Of a stretch of 64,000 nucleotides of DNA, positions 1 through 11,304 are shown in pieces. The stretch spans positions 41,599,358 through 41,663,357 of the forward strand of contig NC_085871.1 of NCBI RefSeq assembly GCF_034702125.1. Reading direction: 5' to 3'. Under the pieces are notes generated by a model that saw nothing but the letters and a program-made list of their open reading frames with translations, was not told the origin of the DNA and ran no database searches. Every line of letters begins with the position of its first letter. The first letter of the stretch is position 1. Made by a program: the position numbers and the translations under genes. This DNA is from Engraulis encrasicolus. Taxonomy: Eukaryota; Chordata; Actinopteri; Clupeiformes; Engraulidae.

Positions 1-342
1 GGTTAGGGGTCAGAGGTCAAAGAGATTAGCTGTAAATTTGAAAGGTTAAATTAGGTTAGTTTAGAATAGTCAGTTAGTTTGTTTTTTAGCTAGTCACAGA
101 TATTATGGATATTACGTGGCCAAAATTACATACTATATTGAGGTCATGTGAGGGTTCAATCTCCATTTACAATACGATATGATGGGACTTACTGTAATTG
201 TCAGTTTTTACTGAAATTCATTTTGCATCCCTAATTAAGACGCTTTTAAGACGGGACATTTGGGATTTGTATTTGGGTGGCAGACTAGATTCTAGTCAGC
301 TTGTTATTGCTGTGGGACTAAAGTTGTTTTCTCCCCTTTCAG

Positions 343-644
343 TATCTGGTGTCTCTGATCGAGAGCAAGTGGAACTGGATGGTTGTCTTCTACTTCTTTG
401 TTGTCATGGTGAGAACTGCTACCTTACACGCACACACAAATGCACACGCACGCGCACACACACACACACACACATATGTGTTGTTAATCCAGTCCTCTGG
501 TTGATACAGCATGTTTTAAATGAGTGCTGTGTGTATTTTGTCTCCATACAGACAGGGGGCAGTATACTGTTCATCATGCCCCTGCTGATTCGGGAGCTGC
601 GTTCCATGTGTAGAGACCGCCAGGCCCAGGCCCACCAGCTGTGA
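343..644 (+). CDS. C-terminal two exons of an unrecognised membrane protein
   Basis: Two plus-strand exons, 343-408 and 552-644, are bounded by ctttcag/ATG-gtgag and catacag/TGA. The first has 22 codons, the second 30 codons plus stop; both junctions are phase 0, so they join in frame. The first exon encodes a hydrophobic run (WMVVFYFFVVM) after a KWNW motif. The second continues it (GGSILFIMPLLI) and ends in a basic, Gln-rich tail (RELRSMCRDRQ). This reads as one C-terminal transmembrane helix with a short positive cytosolic tail, so a tail-anchored or multi-pass protein is likely. The rest of the gene lies before the window. I do not recognise the family. The exon calls are supported by clean splice sites and by hydrophobicity continuing across the junction. 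Confidence 0.6.
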
Positions 645-659
645 CACGCTCTCTTCTTA

Positions 660-1045
660 ACAACACCATGGTAACAGCGGTGCCGAGACAACAGGTCTCC
701 ACGGCAACACATCAGTCATCGAAACATGATGTGTCTCCATGACAACACAACACTGAGACACTAGGTCTCCACGGCAACACATCAATCACCAAGACAATGG
801 TTGTCCGTGACAACACATCACTAAGACAATTCGTATCCACGGCAACACATGAATCACCAAGAACGACGCCTCTCTATGGCAACTCCACGCCATATCACAC
901 CACACCTTAGCGACGCCACACCATGTCACGCCACAGTGGTAACTCAACGTGGTCACGCCAAAGTGGCAACACCAAAGTTAGCAACACCACACCACATCAC
1001 GCCACACCTTAGCATGCCACACTATAGCCACCATGCTCCACAATC
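660..1045. repeat. Degenerate tandem repeats in the 3' flank
   Basis: Right after the stop codon at 644, a unit of about 35 bp built on 'ctccacggcaacacatca' recurs about five times (around 695-860). It is followed by CACGCCA-rich short repeats to about 1045. This is probably the 3'UTR or flank of the upstream gene; nothing coding is seen. Confidence 0.5.
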
Positions 1046-1764
1046 GCAGTACTGTATTTAGGGAAGGGATGAAGGAACGAAGGGACCCTCGGCAAAAAAA
1101 AAATGTTTAGGACCCACCCACTCCCCAAAAGAGGGGATGGGGACTGTTCATTTCTCCTGGACCCTGAATGCCTTTTATGTATTTTATTTTAAACTGACAT
1201 AGGTACACTATGCTACCTAGTACGAGAGTCCGCCAGTAGAATGGGCTGAGGAGTAGACAGGGTGTAGGCCTGTGCAGTAATCTGTCATTAAGAGGGAGGC
1301 TCTCTGGCTCCCTGGGCCAGGGCCCAGTTGGCCCATTAATGCAGTAATCAGTCCTGCAAAATCACCCTGGGTCAACGCCACACTGTAGCAATGATGCATT
1401 GTGCCAGTTCAATCTTCAGTTCAAGTGACTTCTTGCAAGGAGCCACTAGATGATGAAAAAATATATATATATATTTGTGTGTGTGCTCTCTTCTGCGATT
1501 CATAATAGATTGTGAGTGGGGAAATCCAGAAGTGGTGGTGGGAGAAAGGCGCTTTGTCTGGAAATGAATGTCTTAACGCCTGGTTAGGAATTCTAGTTCC
1601 AGAAGTTCTCCCCCTTTCGATCAGGCCACTCCTCCACCTCCACATTAGCTAAACGACAGGCTAAGCAGAGCCAAGTACTGTATGTTACACCTGTTAGCAT
1701 ACATGTATATGCTAATCATTATGCAGATCTGCTACTATATATTTGCACTAGCTCCTGTGCCAAC
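1046..1764. other. Non-coding flank, nothing recognised
   Basis: A/T-rich sequence with a poly-A run and a short (TA)n at about 1460. Open frames here lack splice context or recognisable protein features. Confidence 0.4.
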
Positions 1765-1769
1765 CCCAT

Positions 1770-1992
1770 GGGGCACCTAAGGCATGCCCTCTACTTCCTG
1801 GTTCATGGGGCAGAGGGAGTCAAAAAATAATTACTGGGCTTGAAATGAGTGGTTTTTCGACAACAATCCAAACCTTGGACCTCCACTTATGCACCACAAG
1901 TCCACCACGACTCGCCTCGTTCACTTCCATTCATTTTTTTGCAACTGTCTGCCCCATGAACCAGGAAGTAGAGGGCGTGACTTAGGTGCCCC
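1770..1992. repeat. Inverted-repeat element (MITE-like)
   Basis: Arms of about 43 bp at 1770-1812 and 1949-1992 are near-perfect reverse complements (GGGGCACCTAAGGCATGCC against GGGCGTGACTTAGGTGCCCC). The spacer is about 136 bp. It looks like a small non-autonomous foldback element; no target duplication was identified. Confidence 0.6.
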
Positions 1993-2397
1993 ATAGCCAC
2001 TATTGTACAGCCATGTTAGCCACCTTAGCCAGTACAGACGTAGAGGCCATGTGCCCACTTCATCTTTGCAACATTATTTTGTCATACAACAACAAAAAAC
2101 ATCAGTTAATATGTTACGTAAAACATTTGTGCAAGGACATCTATTTTGTTCTTAATTTTTAAGTGATCTTAAGTGTCTTTAAGTAAATATTCATTTCTGT
2201 TCAGTGGCCTGTTGGGGGTTGGTCTTTCCTTATCTTTGTGCTCATAATGACTGGCTGTTTTAAAGCTAGCGAGCTTAACTTGACGTCAAATTAGACTGAA
2301 CCTCCTATGAATATGTGAATTCTACGGTGGCCAAATCCTAATAAGCCCAATATCAGCAGACATCCCTGTCTGTAAGCCACACATGTTTGACTGACGT

Positions 2398-2480
<83 letters not shown>
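2398..2480. repeat. (CA)n microsatellite
   Basis: Uninterrupted CA dinucleotides over about 80 bp. Confidence 0.95.
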
Positions 2481-2482
<2 letters not shown>

Positions 2483-2916
2483 TGTGCGTGCGCACACACA
2501 CACCGTACTGTACTAGATTGTACAACCCCAGACATCCCCTAAATGCATGATCATCTCCGAAACCCTCTGTGCTCATCGTCAATGGGGAATCTCAAACCCA
2601 CACACAGACACAGAGACAAGAGCCTGTCTGCACAAAGTGCACACACAGTTTTCTTCAAACGTTTCTTAAATTGTTTTGTTCTTTTTTCAGCTTTGTTTTT
2701 AAAATGATTTGTTACTGGTACGAAATGATGCTTGTTTTATACGTCCTGATGATTGCGCTGCTCGGGTCTTACGTTGTAGTACTTGATTAATTGAATGTTT
2801 GTAAATGACGATGTATATGTATGTAATTATTATGTACTGTATATGAACGTGTACATGTAATGATGTCTTTATGTACATGATGCCAAGCGATGGTGGTACC
2901 TCCAACACTCAGGGAT

Positions 2917-3147
2917 GTTGGGAGAGGGAAGGGCAATGCTATGCTATGCTATGCTCTGTGAAGGGCAATGCTATGCTATGCTATGGTATGCTACGCTATG
3001 GGAAGGGCAATGCTATACTATGCTATGCTATGCTATGCTATGGGAAGGGCAATGCTATTCTATGCTATGCCATGCTATGGGAAGGCCAATGCTATGGTAT
3101 GTTATGCTATGGGAAGGGCAATGCTATGCTAGACTATGCTAGTGCAG
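2917..3147. repeat. GCTAT minisatellite with a composite unit
   Basis: Runs of the pentamer ATGCT/GCTAT alternate with the spacer GGGAAGGGCA, giving a higher-order unit of roughly 35-60 bp repeated five to six times. It is open in several frames only because of its periodic composition. Confidence 0.8.
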
Positions 3148-3692
3148 AGGTGGGAAACCTTTCTCAGTCGAAGGGCCACTTCATAGTAACACATCACGAT
3201 TTGGTCATTGCCATTCTGGTAACAGCTAATTTATAACTGGGGTAGTGTCTTAAGGAGGTTAAACGATACTTTTTAATACTGACTGAATGACTGACACTCA
3301 GTGTGCCCTCCTCCCATATCGGAATTATATTACTTATTGGTTAGCATTAGTAAATATTAGCGTATTATCATTGGGTTAGCATAAGCCTTTATTAGCATAC
3401 TGTCATTGGTCCGCAATAGAGTCCTAGATCACCTTTTACAGCATTACCGCTAGCTATGTTGGTGGTTGTTTCCATTGTCATATTACAGTTAGCCTGTGCT
3501 AGCCCAGCATTGCTCTGTATTAGCATTAGCCCCTGAAGAGAGACGGTGGCCTGATTGTGTTTCCTGTTTACAACGGGTCGGTTTCCTGTGAGCGCTTTAA
3601 ATCAAGAGAATGTTGACCTGTGGACTTTTACTTTTAAGTTTTTTTTTCAACAAGATCTTACCTTTTTATCACTGATGTGTCTCTGTCTTATT

Positions 3693-3695
<3 letters not shown>
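3148..3695. other. hAT-like fragment, then unclassified A/T-rich DNA
   Basis: 3150-3190 resembles one end of the hAT-type 'CAGGGGTGGG-GACC' family seen at 5512 and 10916. The remainder to the TG array holds no recognised gene. Confidence 0.35.
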
Positions 3696-3768
<73 letters not shown>

Positions 3769-3826
3769 TGTGCGTGTGTGTGTTTGTGCATGTGAGTCTG
3801 CGTGCGTGCGTGTGTCTCTGTTATTA

Positions 3827-3871
<45 letters not shown>

Positions 3872-4159
3872 TACTGGACCAGTCTACCTTCGTGAGGCCA
3901 CTGCTATTGGAGCATACCAACAAGGTGGGGCCCTCGCTCCATGTGGAGCCCAAATCCTGAGCCCCACATGTCTTGACCCCTTTTGCTGGGATAGTTTTGT
4001 TGTTACTGGTCAAAGTGAAAGTGTAAAACCATTTCCTCATTGACAGGTTAAGGTTTAGGATTGCTTTGATTTGGGCACAGTTTAACATTCTTAATCTATT
4101 GTTCGGGTTAATATGAATGGAAGTCAATGGGACGGCCCCCACAAAGATATTAAGGTGGG

Positions 4160-4219
<60 letters not shown>
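3696..4219. repeat. Three (TG)n blocks
   Basis: TG arrays occupy about 3696-3775, 3829-3871 and 4161-4219, separated by non-repetitive sequence. No exon was found between them. Confidence 0.9.
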
Positions 4220-4221
<2 letters not shown>

Positions 4222-4470
4222 GAAACACTGGAATATACTGAAGTGTATATCAACTGAACAAATAGAATAATGTGACCTTTACTGTTGACTCAAGTCAAAC
4301 CTTTTTCGAAGTGTGTGCGTGTGTGTGTGTGTACGTCTACATGGGGTCAATACAGTCTGCATGTTCAAGCGCACGAAACGTTCCAGAACGTTGCAAGATT
4401 TGGCCTATCAAAAGGGGAGCTGGACCAAAACATCCCAGAAGGAGCTGACACATGGGCACAGTCTTTAGAT

Positions 4471-5087
4471 CAGGCATGTCAAACTCGGAGTCATTTTAAG
4501 TGACCCGCGAGAGAATCTCAAATGCAGGGCTGATAGTATTCAGGCTCCATGCCTGATTTCAGGCTTGACAGAGTTTTGCAAAAATAAAAACATTGATAAT
4601 AATTTGCCATTAGGTTATTCTTATCTCAGAAAGTGTTATAGGTTCAGGGCTTTCTTCTACGATCAGGCTTGAATAATGGTCATACACAGGCTATTAAATG
4701 TTTGAATAATGTGTGAAAATAGGCCGTTTCGTCACTATGCAGTATCTTGTTGTCGTCATTAGAGCAGGGGAAAAAGTTCAGGCTCAGGATTCTTTTTCAC
4801 TATCACCCCAGCAAATGTGTATTACAGTTGATCCACATGCACCAATAATATTTGGTTTAAGACTTGAACATGAAATTTGGACAGAGGCCAGTGAAACGGC
4901 TCACACTCATATGCAACAAAATATGTGCAAGCACACAGTTCAAGTGCCGGAAAAGAGTTGAACTATGATTATCAAGTGCATACACGCACAATTATAGTAG
5001 TTTTTAAAATAAAATTTGAGTTTGGCCTGCAACTTAGTTCCAGATTGTGACTTTGGCCCTCAGTCAGTTTGAGTTTGACACCCCTTG
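4471..5087. mobile_element. hAT-type non-autonomous element
   Basis: The left end CAGGCATGTCAAACTCGGAG and the right end GAGTTTGACACCCCTTG form the terminal inverted repeat typical of fish hAT (Charlie-like) MITEs with subterminal 'ggcccg/ggccct' words. No transposase frame lies inside. A clear 8-bp target duplication was not found. A relative lies at 8384-8743. Confidence 0.7.
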
Positions 5088-5511
5088 TTCTGTTTCATGC
5101 AAGACTGGTGCTAGTTTTCTACTGTGAAACTAAGGATAATTGTTCTTTACTGTTATTTTTGGTCCTCTATCGCCATCTTCTGGCAAAGTTAGTTAATTAT
5201 CTGTGCAAGGGTGACTGACGTCATAACTATTGGACGTGTTCTTGTTTTTATGAGGCGTTCTTGAGAATGTAAACACTTGCTTCTCATCAAGTTTCAAGGT
5301 TGCCTTGAAGGCATCGTTATTTTACCCATTTCTACGAGCCATTAAGTGTCAAAAGGAAGAACTTGTCTGCGTGGTTTGTGGAGTGGAGTTATCTGACTGT
5401 TTACCTGGCAAGGCGTTGGGGAGAACAGTACACCCCTGCTTTAGATGAAGCTTTGGCGCCCCCTGCTGAACACTGAGACATACTGCGTGCATCACAGGCA
5501 GTCCCAGATTA

Positions 5512-5800
5512 ACGCAGGGGTGGGAGACCGTTTTCATTCGAGGGGCCGCTTCAATTTTTATTCCTATGTATTTTTTCAGTCCTTCAAGGGCAGTGCTATG
5601 AGCACAAAGCTGGGTTTCCCCCTGTACTTCAGGCCTATATGGAAGGCAGCCACCTTTACAACAGACCCCACCTACACTAGGTCCCCTGAAAATATATAAC
5701 TAAATTGTATTGCAAATGTAATTTCTAAAATTGCTTTACAAGACATGTCACATTTCATATCAACCTGCATAACATTAAAATGGTATCAAGGGCAGGATAA
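5512..5800. mobile_element. hAT-like fragment, same family as 10916-11304
   Basis: It starts with GCAGGGGTGGGAGACCG and internally matches, in reverse orientation, the body of the element at 10916-11304 (shared cacatttcatat and aattgtattgcaaatgtaat words). The far terminus is not evident. Confidence 0.5.
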
Positions 5801-6597
5801 GACTAGCCTGATTATCATAGACCTTCATTAAAGGGGGGTTGAGGTCGTTTCTGTGTCTACCTGTATGTTTGTCTGTTAGCAGCAACTCGTGAAGTCTGCG
5901 AGCTGAAAGTGCCAGTGTTCTGTCACGATGAGCTAACAATACACATTTTTAGAGATCCTAAGATATTCCAATCTAACCTTCCGTTCAGTAGGTGTTAGTA
6001 CAGAAAGCTAATACAAAATCCACAAAGCAAACTGGTGGGGTTTATTTATTTTATTTTTATTTTCATATTTAGTAACAGGGCTGTAGTCAAGTCCAAGATC
6101 ATTAAAAAAAAGTCCAGTTGCTTTGTTTCAAGCCGTCTTTGTAGGCTAGTAAAGTGACAATTGTAGTAATGTGGACAATCAACAGGGTTTTCTGGTCTTT
6201 CTCATGGATATCCATGACGTGAAAATGAGGCGTCTCTGATTGGATCCCTCCTCCTTCTCTGTCCTCCCTCTCATACAAGTCCGAGTCAAGTCCCAAACGG
6301 TTCCTAATATTGCCAAGTCAAGTCTCAAGTCCAGTCAATTGTGTCTCAAGTCTGACTCAAGTCCAAGTCACAAGTCAAAAGTCCCCATCTCTGGTATTGT
6401 CTTTGCTGCAGTGGAAGCAATTCAGCCTTCTGAAGAACTTCACTGTCCTACACAGAAATTAGAAACAGCACATATTCAATAAAGGATCAATAAAGTTACC
6501 CTACTCTATTAATTTTACAAGTATGCTTACTGTACACCTCACATCAATTGCATCTTGTATGACTGCAGATGTCTCACCATCTCAGCTGCAGAGGTTG
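5801..6597. other. Intergenic, 'caagtc' repeat
   Basis: Around 6275-6385 the word 'aagtc/caagtc' recurs many times (degenerate short repeat). No exon with usable splice sites is seen. Confidence 0.4.
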
Positions 6598-6601
6598 TTA
6601 A

Positions 6602-6939
6602 AAGGGACACTGTGTGAGATTTTTAGTTCTTTGTTTCCAGAATTCGTGCTGCCCATTCACTAATGTTACCTTTTTCATGAATACTTACCACCAGCATCAA
6701 ATTCTAAGTATTCATCATGGCTGGAAAAATTGCACTTTTCATACATGAAAACCATTTTGAATTTCCAAAAATAGCCATTTTTAGCTGCAAAAATGACTCT
6801 ACTTGGATCATACTAGGAAATATTTGTTTATTACTTACTAAACGTTCATGTAAACATCAAATTTGGCGATTGCCAACCCAGTTTCAATGAGCAGCATAGT
6901 TGCAGCACCTTTTATGACCATTTCCTGCACAGTGTCCCT
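6602..6939. mobile_element. TTAA-flanked MITE, copy 1
   Basis: Flanked by TTAA at 6598-6601 and 6940-6943, with inverted ends AAGGGACACTGTGTGAG and CTGCACAGTGTCCCT. A second copy lies in opposite orientation at 41946-42306. TTAA target sites suggest the piggyBac-like or Kolobok groups. No transposase. Confidence 0.7.
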
Positions 6940-6954
6940 TTAAGTATTTAAAGT

Positions 6955-7222
6955 AGTGTTTCTCAATGGGGACGGTATAGCCACCCAGGCGGCGTTAGGG
7001 AGCTCTATCAGGCTTATGATGAGGTCAAGGGGGTGTTTTTGGGCTTATGAGGAGGTCAAGGGGGTGTTTTTGGGCTTAGGATGAGGTCTAGGGGGCGTTT
7101 TTGGGCTTAGGATGATGTCTAGGGGGCGTTTTTGGGCTTATGAGGAGGTCAAGGGGGTGTTTTTGGGCTTATGATGAGGTCTAGGGGGCGTTTATTCAAA
7201 AACGTTTGAGAGCCACTGATTT
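6955..7222. repeat. 38-bp minisatellite inside a small inverted-end element
   Basis: The unit containing AGGTCAAGGGGGTGTTTTTG is repeated about five to six times at 7014-7190, alternating 'caagggggtg' and 'ctagggggcg' variants. It is bracketed by GTGTTTCTCAATGG and CGTTTGAGAGCCACTGA, ends resembling the hAT family at 58209. Confidence 0.7.
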
Positions 7223-7435
7223 AAAATGATACACTCCTGGGCATCACCTGTTCTTAAAGCTTTTCTTTTCACACACACAGTTTAGTACTTTTATTTGGAT
7301 GTCACCAAGAAGGCAGCATTACAAATCCAAATAGTGATGGGAGCAAATTTCATAGCAATCAGTAGGGACTGTTCTTAAAGTTTTTCTTTTCATGCACACA
7401 CACACACACACACACACACTCCTGGGTGTTCTCAC

Positions 7436-7583
7436 CTGTTCTTGAAGCTCTTCCTCTTCTTCCTCTTTTTCTGCAGTTCCTCCTCGGCCACTTCCCGGTC
7501 ACATGACCCGTCCTCCTCCGCCACTTCCTGGTCACATGACCACACCACAACTGTGGCCATTTCGTCATCTGACTCCTCAGTTG

Positions 7584-7584
<1 letters not shown>
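7436..7584 (-). CDS. Exon c of the Pro/Ser-rich gene
   Basis: Its acceptor polypyrimidine/AG lies inside a (TG)n tract as read on the minus strand (7591-7620 is CA on plus). The donor is gtgaga. A 33-bp DNA unit around GTCATGTGACC(A/G)GGAAGTGG is tandemly duplicated. The C-terminal part is Lys/Arg-rich. Confidence 0.5.
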
Positions 7585-7623
<39 letters not shown>

Positions 7624-9297
7624 ATTGTCATTTGAGTCCTCTGTTCTGAAATACTGAAATGTATGTTCCAGTTTATGTTACCAGGGCCAATGTGACCAAC
7701 GTTAACTCTCACCTCCATACCGCTCTCCATGTCCTCCCTCTCCTCTGCTGCCCTGACCTGGATGGGGGGCAGAGGGGCGACCCTGGTACTAGTGGCCCCC
7801 AGCGTCTTCAGGAGGGCCGATAGGTCCAGGGGGGGAAGCTGGGACGGGGTGGCCTCAAGGTGGGATGGGGGGAGAGATGAGGGGGGCTCCAGGAGGGACA
7901 GCCTTGAGAAGGTGCGGCGGGCTTTGCAGGGCACAGGCACAGGGGGCAGGGACGTGGTGGAGGGAAGGATGGGAGCCAGGCTCGGCAGGCAGCCAGGAAG
8001 GCTGAGGGTGGAGGCAGGAAGGCTGGGTGGAGGAGAGGAGAGGAATGGGAGTCCGGATGGAGATGGGAGTCCTGATGGGGATGGGTGGAGGATGGATGGA
8101 GGGACGTCGTCATCATCCAGGGAGGAGTCTGGGGAGACGTTGGGGGTGTGGCTGGAGTCAGCAGAGGCCAGGGGTGGGGTGGTGGACTCGTTAGAGGCGG
8201 TGCTGGATGGAGCAGATGCCAGGGGTGGGGTGGACTCATTAGAGGGAGTGCCGGATGGACCAGAGGCCAGGCGGGACGATGGCAGCTTGCCGAGGGTGGT
8301 CGGCAGGCTTCGGGGCATGAAAACCTGGGCCATCTGTGGAGGAAAAAGATGACCAGAGATAGGATATATAAATTAGAACAGGCCAAGGATGTCAAACTTC
8401 CTGGAGTCATTTTATTCGGCCCACGAGATCATTTCAAATGTGTAGTACAGCTGGTATATATCATTAATGTTTACCGTAAGACTTGAATATGAAATCTGGT
8501 GTGTAAAAGGAGTGAATATGAGTGGGCCCAGGCCAATGAAACAAGCTCGCCCTCATAAGCAACACAGTATAGTACAGCACATGTGAACTATTATGACGGG
8601 AAAGAGTGTGTGTGTGAAATTTAACTAAGTTTTCCGTGATTGCATGCACAATTCTATTTTTTTTAATCAATATTGAGTTCATGCCGCAATGTTCTTCCAA
8701 ATTTTGATTTTGGCCCTCAGTCAATTTGAGTTTGACATCCCTGAAATAAAAGTACTCTTACATATATAATTACACTGATGGTATGATATTACATGGTTTT
8801 AACTGTGTAATTTCATACTACTTGTGTTGTAATTACATTCTGTAAGAGTATGTCTACTTTATACAACTCTAAAGATGACATGCATGTTGTAGTGGACACT
8901 GTGAGGAAGGTATCCTCTTCTTCTTCTTACACAGATGTGCCAACATTATTTCAGATGACGGGGGACAAGACTGCTGTTGCCCTTCCTTCTCTATAGATCT
9001 ACTGTGATAGGAACGAACAACTGTAAAGTTAACATTTTAAGATCCCCCCTCAATGATAGTAGTGTGACAGTGACAGGCAGAAAATGAGTTGAGGAGACAA
9101 AGACACGATGAGGGATTAAGGAAAATGACTTTGGGCCAGACTTGAATCTGTGTCAGTGTCACCCTCAAACTGACCTTTTCCTCCATACTCCACACCACTG
9201 GAGCAGAGGCAGAGAGCAGCTGAGTGCCGCCAACATCCTCAAAGGAAATAATATTTTCCTCATCTGCCTCTGGCACCTCAATGATGCGAACCTCCCC
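7436..9297 (-). CDS. Unrecognised acidic Pro/Ser-rich protein, three internal exons
   Basis: Minus-strand exons 9297-9175 (123 nt), 8333-7713 (621 nt) and 7584-7436 (149 nt) have good AG/GT borders, and the joins are phase 0 and phase 0. The last ends in phase 2, so at least one more 3' exon is needed; the acceptor at 9297 implies a 5' exon. The first exon is acidic (EVPEADEENIISFEDVGG). The second is low complexity, rich in Pro, Ser and Leu with internal repeats (TPPLAS, SNEST, SPSGLP). The third is acidic then strongly basic (LQKKRKKRKS), a plausible nuclear localisation signal, and contains an imperfect tandem duplication of CD-E/R-EVAEE. The product is probably a largely disordered nuclear protein. 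I do not recognise the family. Confidence 0.55.
7713..8333 (-). CDS. Exon b of the Pro/Ser-rich gene
   Basis: Preceded by cctccacag and followed by gtgagag, 207 codons, phase 0 at both ends. It begins with ATG directly at the acceptor (MAQVFMPRSLP), so this could also be a downstream start. Dense in Pro and Ser with acidic DDDD. Confidence 0.5.
8384..8743. mobile_element. hAT-type MITE in an intron
   Basis: Ends CAAGGATGTCAAACTTCC and GAGTTTGACATCCCTG mirror each other and match the family at 4471-5087. It lies in the intron between exons a and b of the Pro/Ser-rich gene. Confidence 0.7.
9175..9297 (-). CDS. Exon a of the Pro/Ser-rich gene
   Basis: Preceded by gtctctgcag and followed by gtcagt, 41 codons, phase 0 at both ends. 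It encodes an acidic segment followed by a short hydrophobic stretch (LLSASAPVVW). Confidence 0.5.
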
Positions 9298-10149
9298 CTG
9301 CAGAGACACACAGGCAAATCAAATGTCAGTGTCAGTTCTGGCACGCCATGTTGGCAAATACTTTAATTGATTAATTAATGAATGAATGAATTAATTAATT
9401 AATTTATATAGCCTAATGCACCTTCTGCCAGTACAAACTGTTTGTGTTAACTTTCTAACAATCGTTTTTTGTAATTACTATAAGTCAATGAATTTTAAAA
9501 ATGATATAGGCGTGCATTTATCTTCATAGCCTAAATAAATAGGACTAATATTTAGGCCTAATTGACTCCACACTCACCATACTTTAAACTTGTCCAAAGA
9601 AAATAATAATAATAATAATCAATATCTTCGTCGCTGCTCTATCATAAACCAATGTGTAGTCAATTTGTACTTTTCTGTCTGTTTTAGGCGCAAATGGCTA
9701 ATATTGGTGACGTTGCTTTGTGACGCAAACAAGCTCTTATGACAGCGGCCAAAATGGACCTTGCATTTGACAAAGTCAGACACGTTCTAACTTCTATCTA
9801 TTCAGACTTTTCACTCAAAGCCACGCAGACTTGGCTACAACTCAAGGAAACAATAAACAGGCTATGGCTAGGCTATTAGACCTAACATATGTTCAATAGC
9901 CTATGATGATAGGCTATAAGAAACGATAGATGTCCTTTTTTAAATGCACTCCAAATTAGCGTTAAAAATTCGCAGGTTTCTTGGTGTAGGCCTAGAAAAA
10001 AAAGTTTAAAAAGTTACTGAGAATAAAATGGCTAGCTGAACAGCGATATTTCCACATAAGACTAGGAAGGCCAATTAATCTACTAGGCCTATCTATTAAA
10101 TTCACGCCGTTTCCTAGTAGACCTAGACCTAGTAGTTTTTTTTCACTAA
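9298..10149. other. A/T-rich 5' flank of the Pro/Ser-rich gene
   Basis: Short ATTA/ATGA repeats at about 9365-9405 and an (AAT)n stretch at 9601. No recognisable first exon. Confidence 0.35.
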
Positions 10150-10249
10150 TTTAAACGCATATGAAGGACTTTAACGTTACCTAAGATGAAGATGATATTT
10201 GCTGTTGTCATCCAGAGGGAGCTAGAGCCACAACATGTCCCCGATGAGA

Positions 10250-10380
10250 ACAAGCCTCTCTGACATGATTGCACCAAGCAAGGACGTTTCATTACATTTC
10301 ATGCATGTTCGCGCCGCGAACTTCGCGGGTTGCCTCCTCGCCTACATTTCGGGTGAAGGAAGCTTGTGGCTGTGATTACT
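10250..10380. promoter_or_regulatory. Local CpG-rich block, possible promoter
   Basis: CpG density rises (cgcgccgcgaacttcgcggg) in otherwise A/T-rich DNA between the 3' end of gene A and the minus-strand Pro/Ser-rich gene. Promoter activity is an inference. The block is also present in copy B at about 31,480-31,540, shortened. Confidence 0.25.
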
Positions 10381-10634
10381 ACTGTTGACCGCTAGAGGGA
10401 GTAAGGGACTAATTATTATGACGAGCCTAACCTTGTGTGCGAATGTGGTTGAACTGCAGTCAGTTGCACGCACCGATGTCATGCTTCAGTTGGGCTGATG
10501 TTTGTAAGAATGAGCGAAGCCATTGAAGTGAGTAAATATTTGTCTCCACCAAGTAGGCTACCTTAACCATAGTCAAGTTAGTTCCATCACTTTGTAACTA
10601 GATAGGCCTATCAGTAAGGGGGGTCAGTAGGCTA

Positions 10635-10785
10635 CTGAAAGAAGAAAAATTCGTACTCACAAACTAAGTCTCATTATTTATTCTTTATATTACCACCATG
10701 TCCAAAAGCAAACGCGTTTGGACATGGTGGTAATATAAATAAATAATAAGGCTTAGTTTGTGAGTGTGGATTTTTCTTCTTTCAG
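10635..10785. repeat. Near-perfect 70-bp-arm hairpin
   Basis: Left arm 10635-10709 (starts CTGAAAGAAGAAAAAT, ends TGTCCAAA) pairs with right arm 10716-10785 (TTTGGACATGGTGG to TTCTTCTTTCAG) around a loop of about 6 nt. Copy B keeps only the left arm. Confidence 0.8.
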
Positions 10786-10915
10786 TTGATACCTTTTATC
10801 GCACACCCAAAGACATTCATTTTTTCCAAGAAGTTGAGCGCGTCCTCTGACAAAACATGAAGATACAGTAGGCTATGCACCTCCTGTAGCCTACATTCAT
10901 TTAGTTCCTGTAAAC

Positions 10916-11304
10916 CAAGGGTGGGGAACCTATGTCTCGAGGGGCGTGTTATGCAGCTTCACATGAAATATGACGTGTTTTCTAAAGGAGTCTTAGAAAT
11001 TACATCAGACATTTGCAATACAATTAGGTTATATTCAGTGGACCTAGAGAGGGGGTTTTGTTTTAAAGGTGGCTGCCTTCAATATAGGCCCAAAGTGCAA
11101 CAGGACTAGCCTGGTCCTGACCATCCCATAATACTATCATTACAGTAGTGGAGCCAATCCTTTGGCGGAAGTACGTAGGATGGCTCGCGAGGCTACAACA
11201 GGACTGGTTTGTGTTCATAGTAGGCCTATGGCCCTTGGAGGACTTTTATGGCCCTTGAAGAAATTTGAATTGTCCCCTCGAATGAAAAAGGTTCCCCACC
11301 CCTG
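10916..11304. mobile_element. hAT-type MITE
   Basis: Inverted termini CAAGGGTGGGGAACCT and AGGTTCCCCACCCCTG (as reverse complement) with 'cctcgagggg/cccctcgaatg' subterminal words. About 389 bp, no coding capacity. Only its right end survives in copy B (about 31,988-32,033). Confidence 0.75.

Noticed and set aside
2917..3236. 121-codon frame of MLCYAML repeats
   Set aside because: It follows the GCTAT minisatellite and is open in more than one frame.
7729..8352. Plus-strand 207-codon frame over the Pro/Ser-rich exon
   Set aside because: Antisense shadow of a G+C-rich exon. The minus frame has splice borders and joins other exons in phase.
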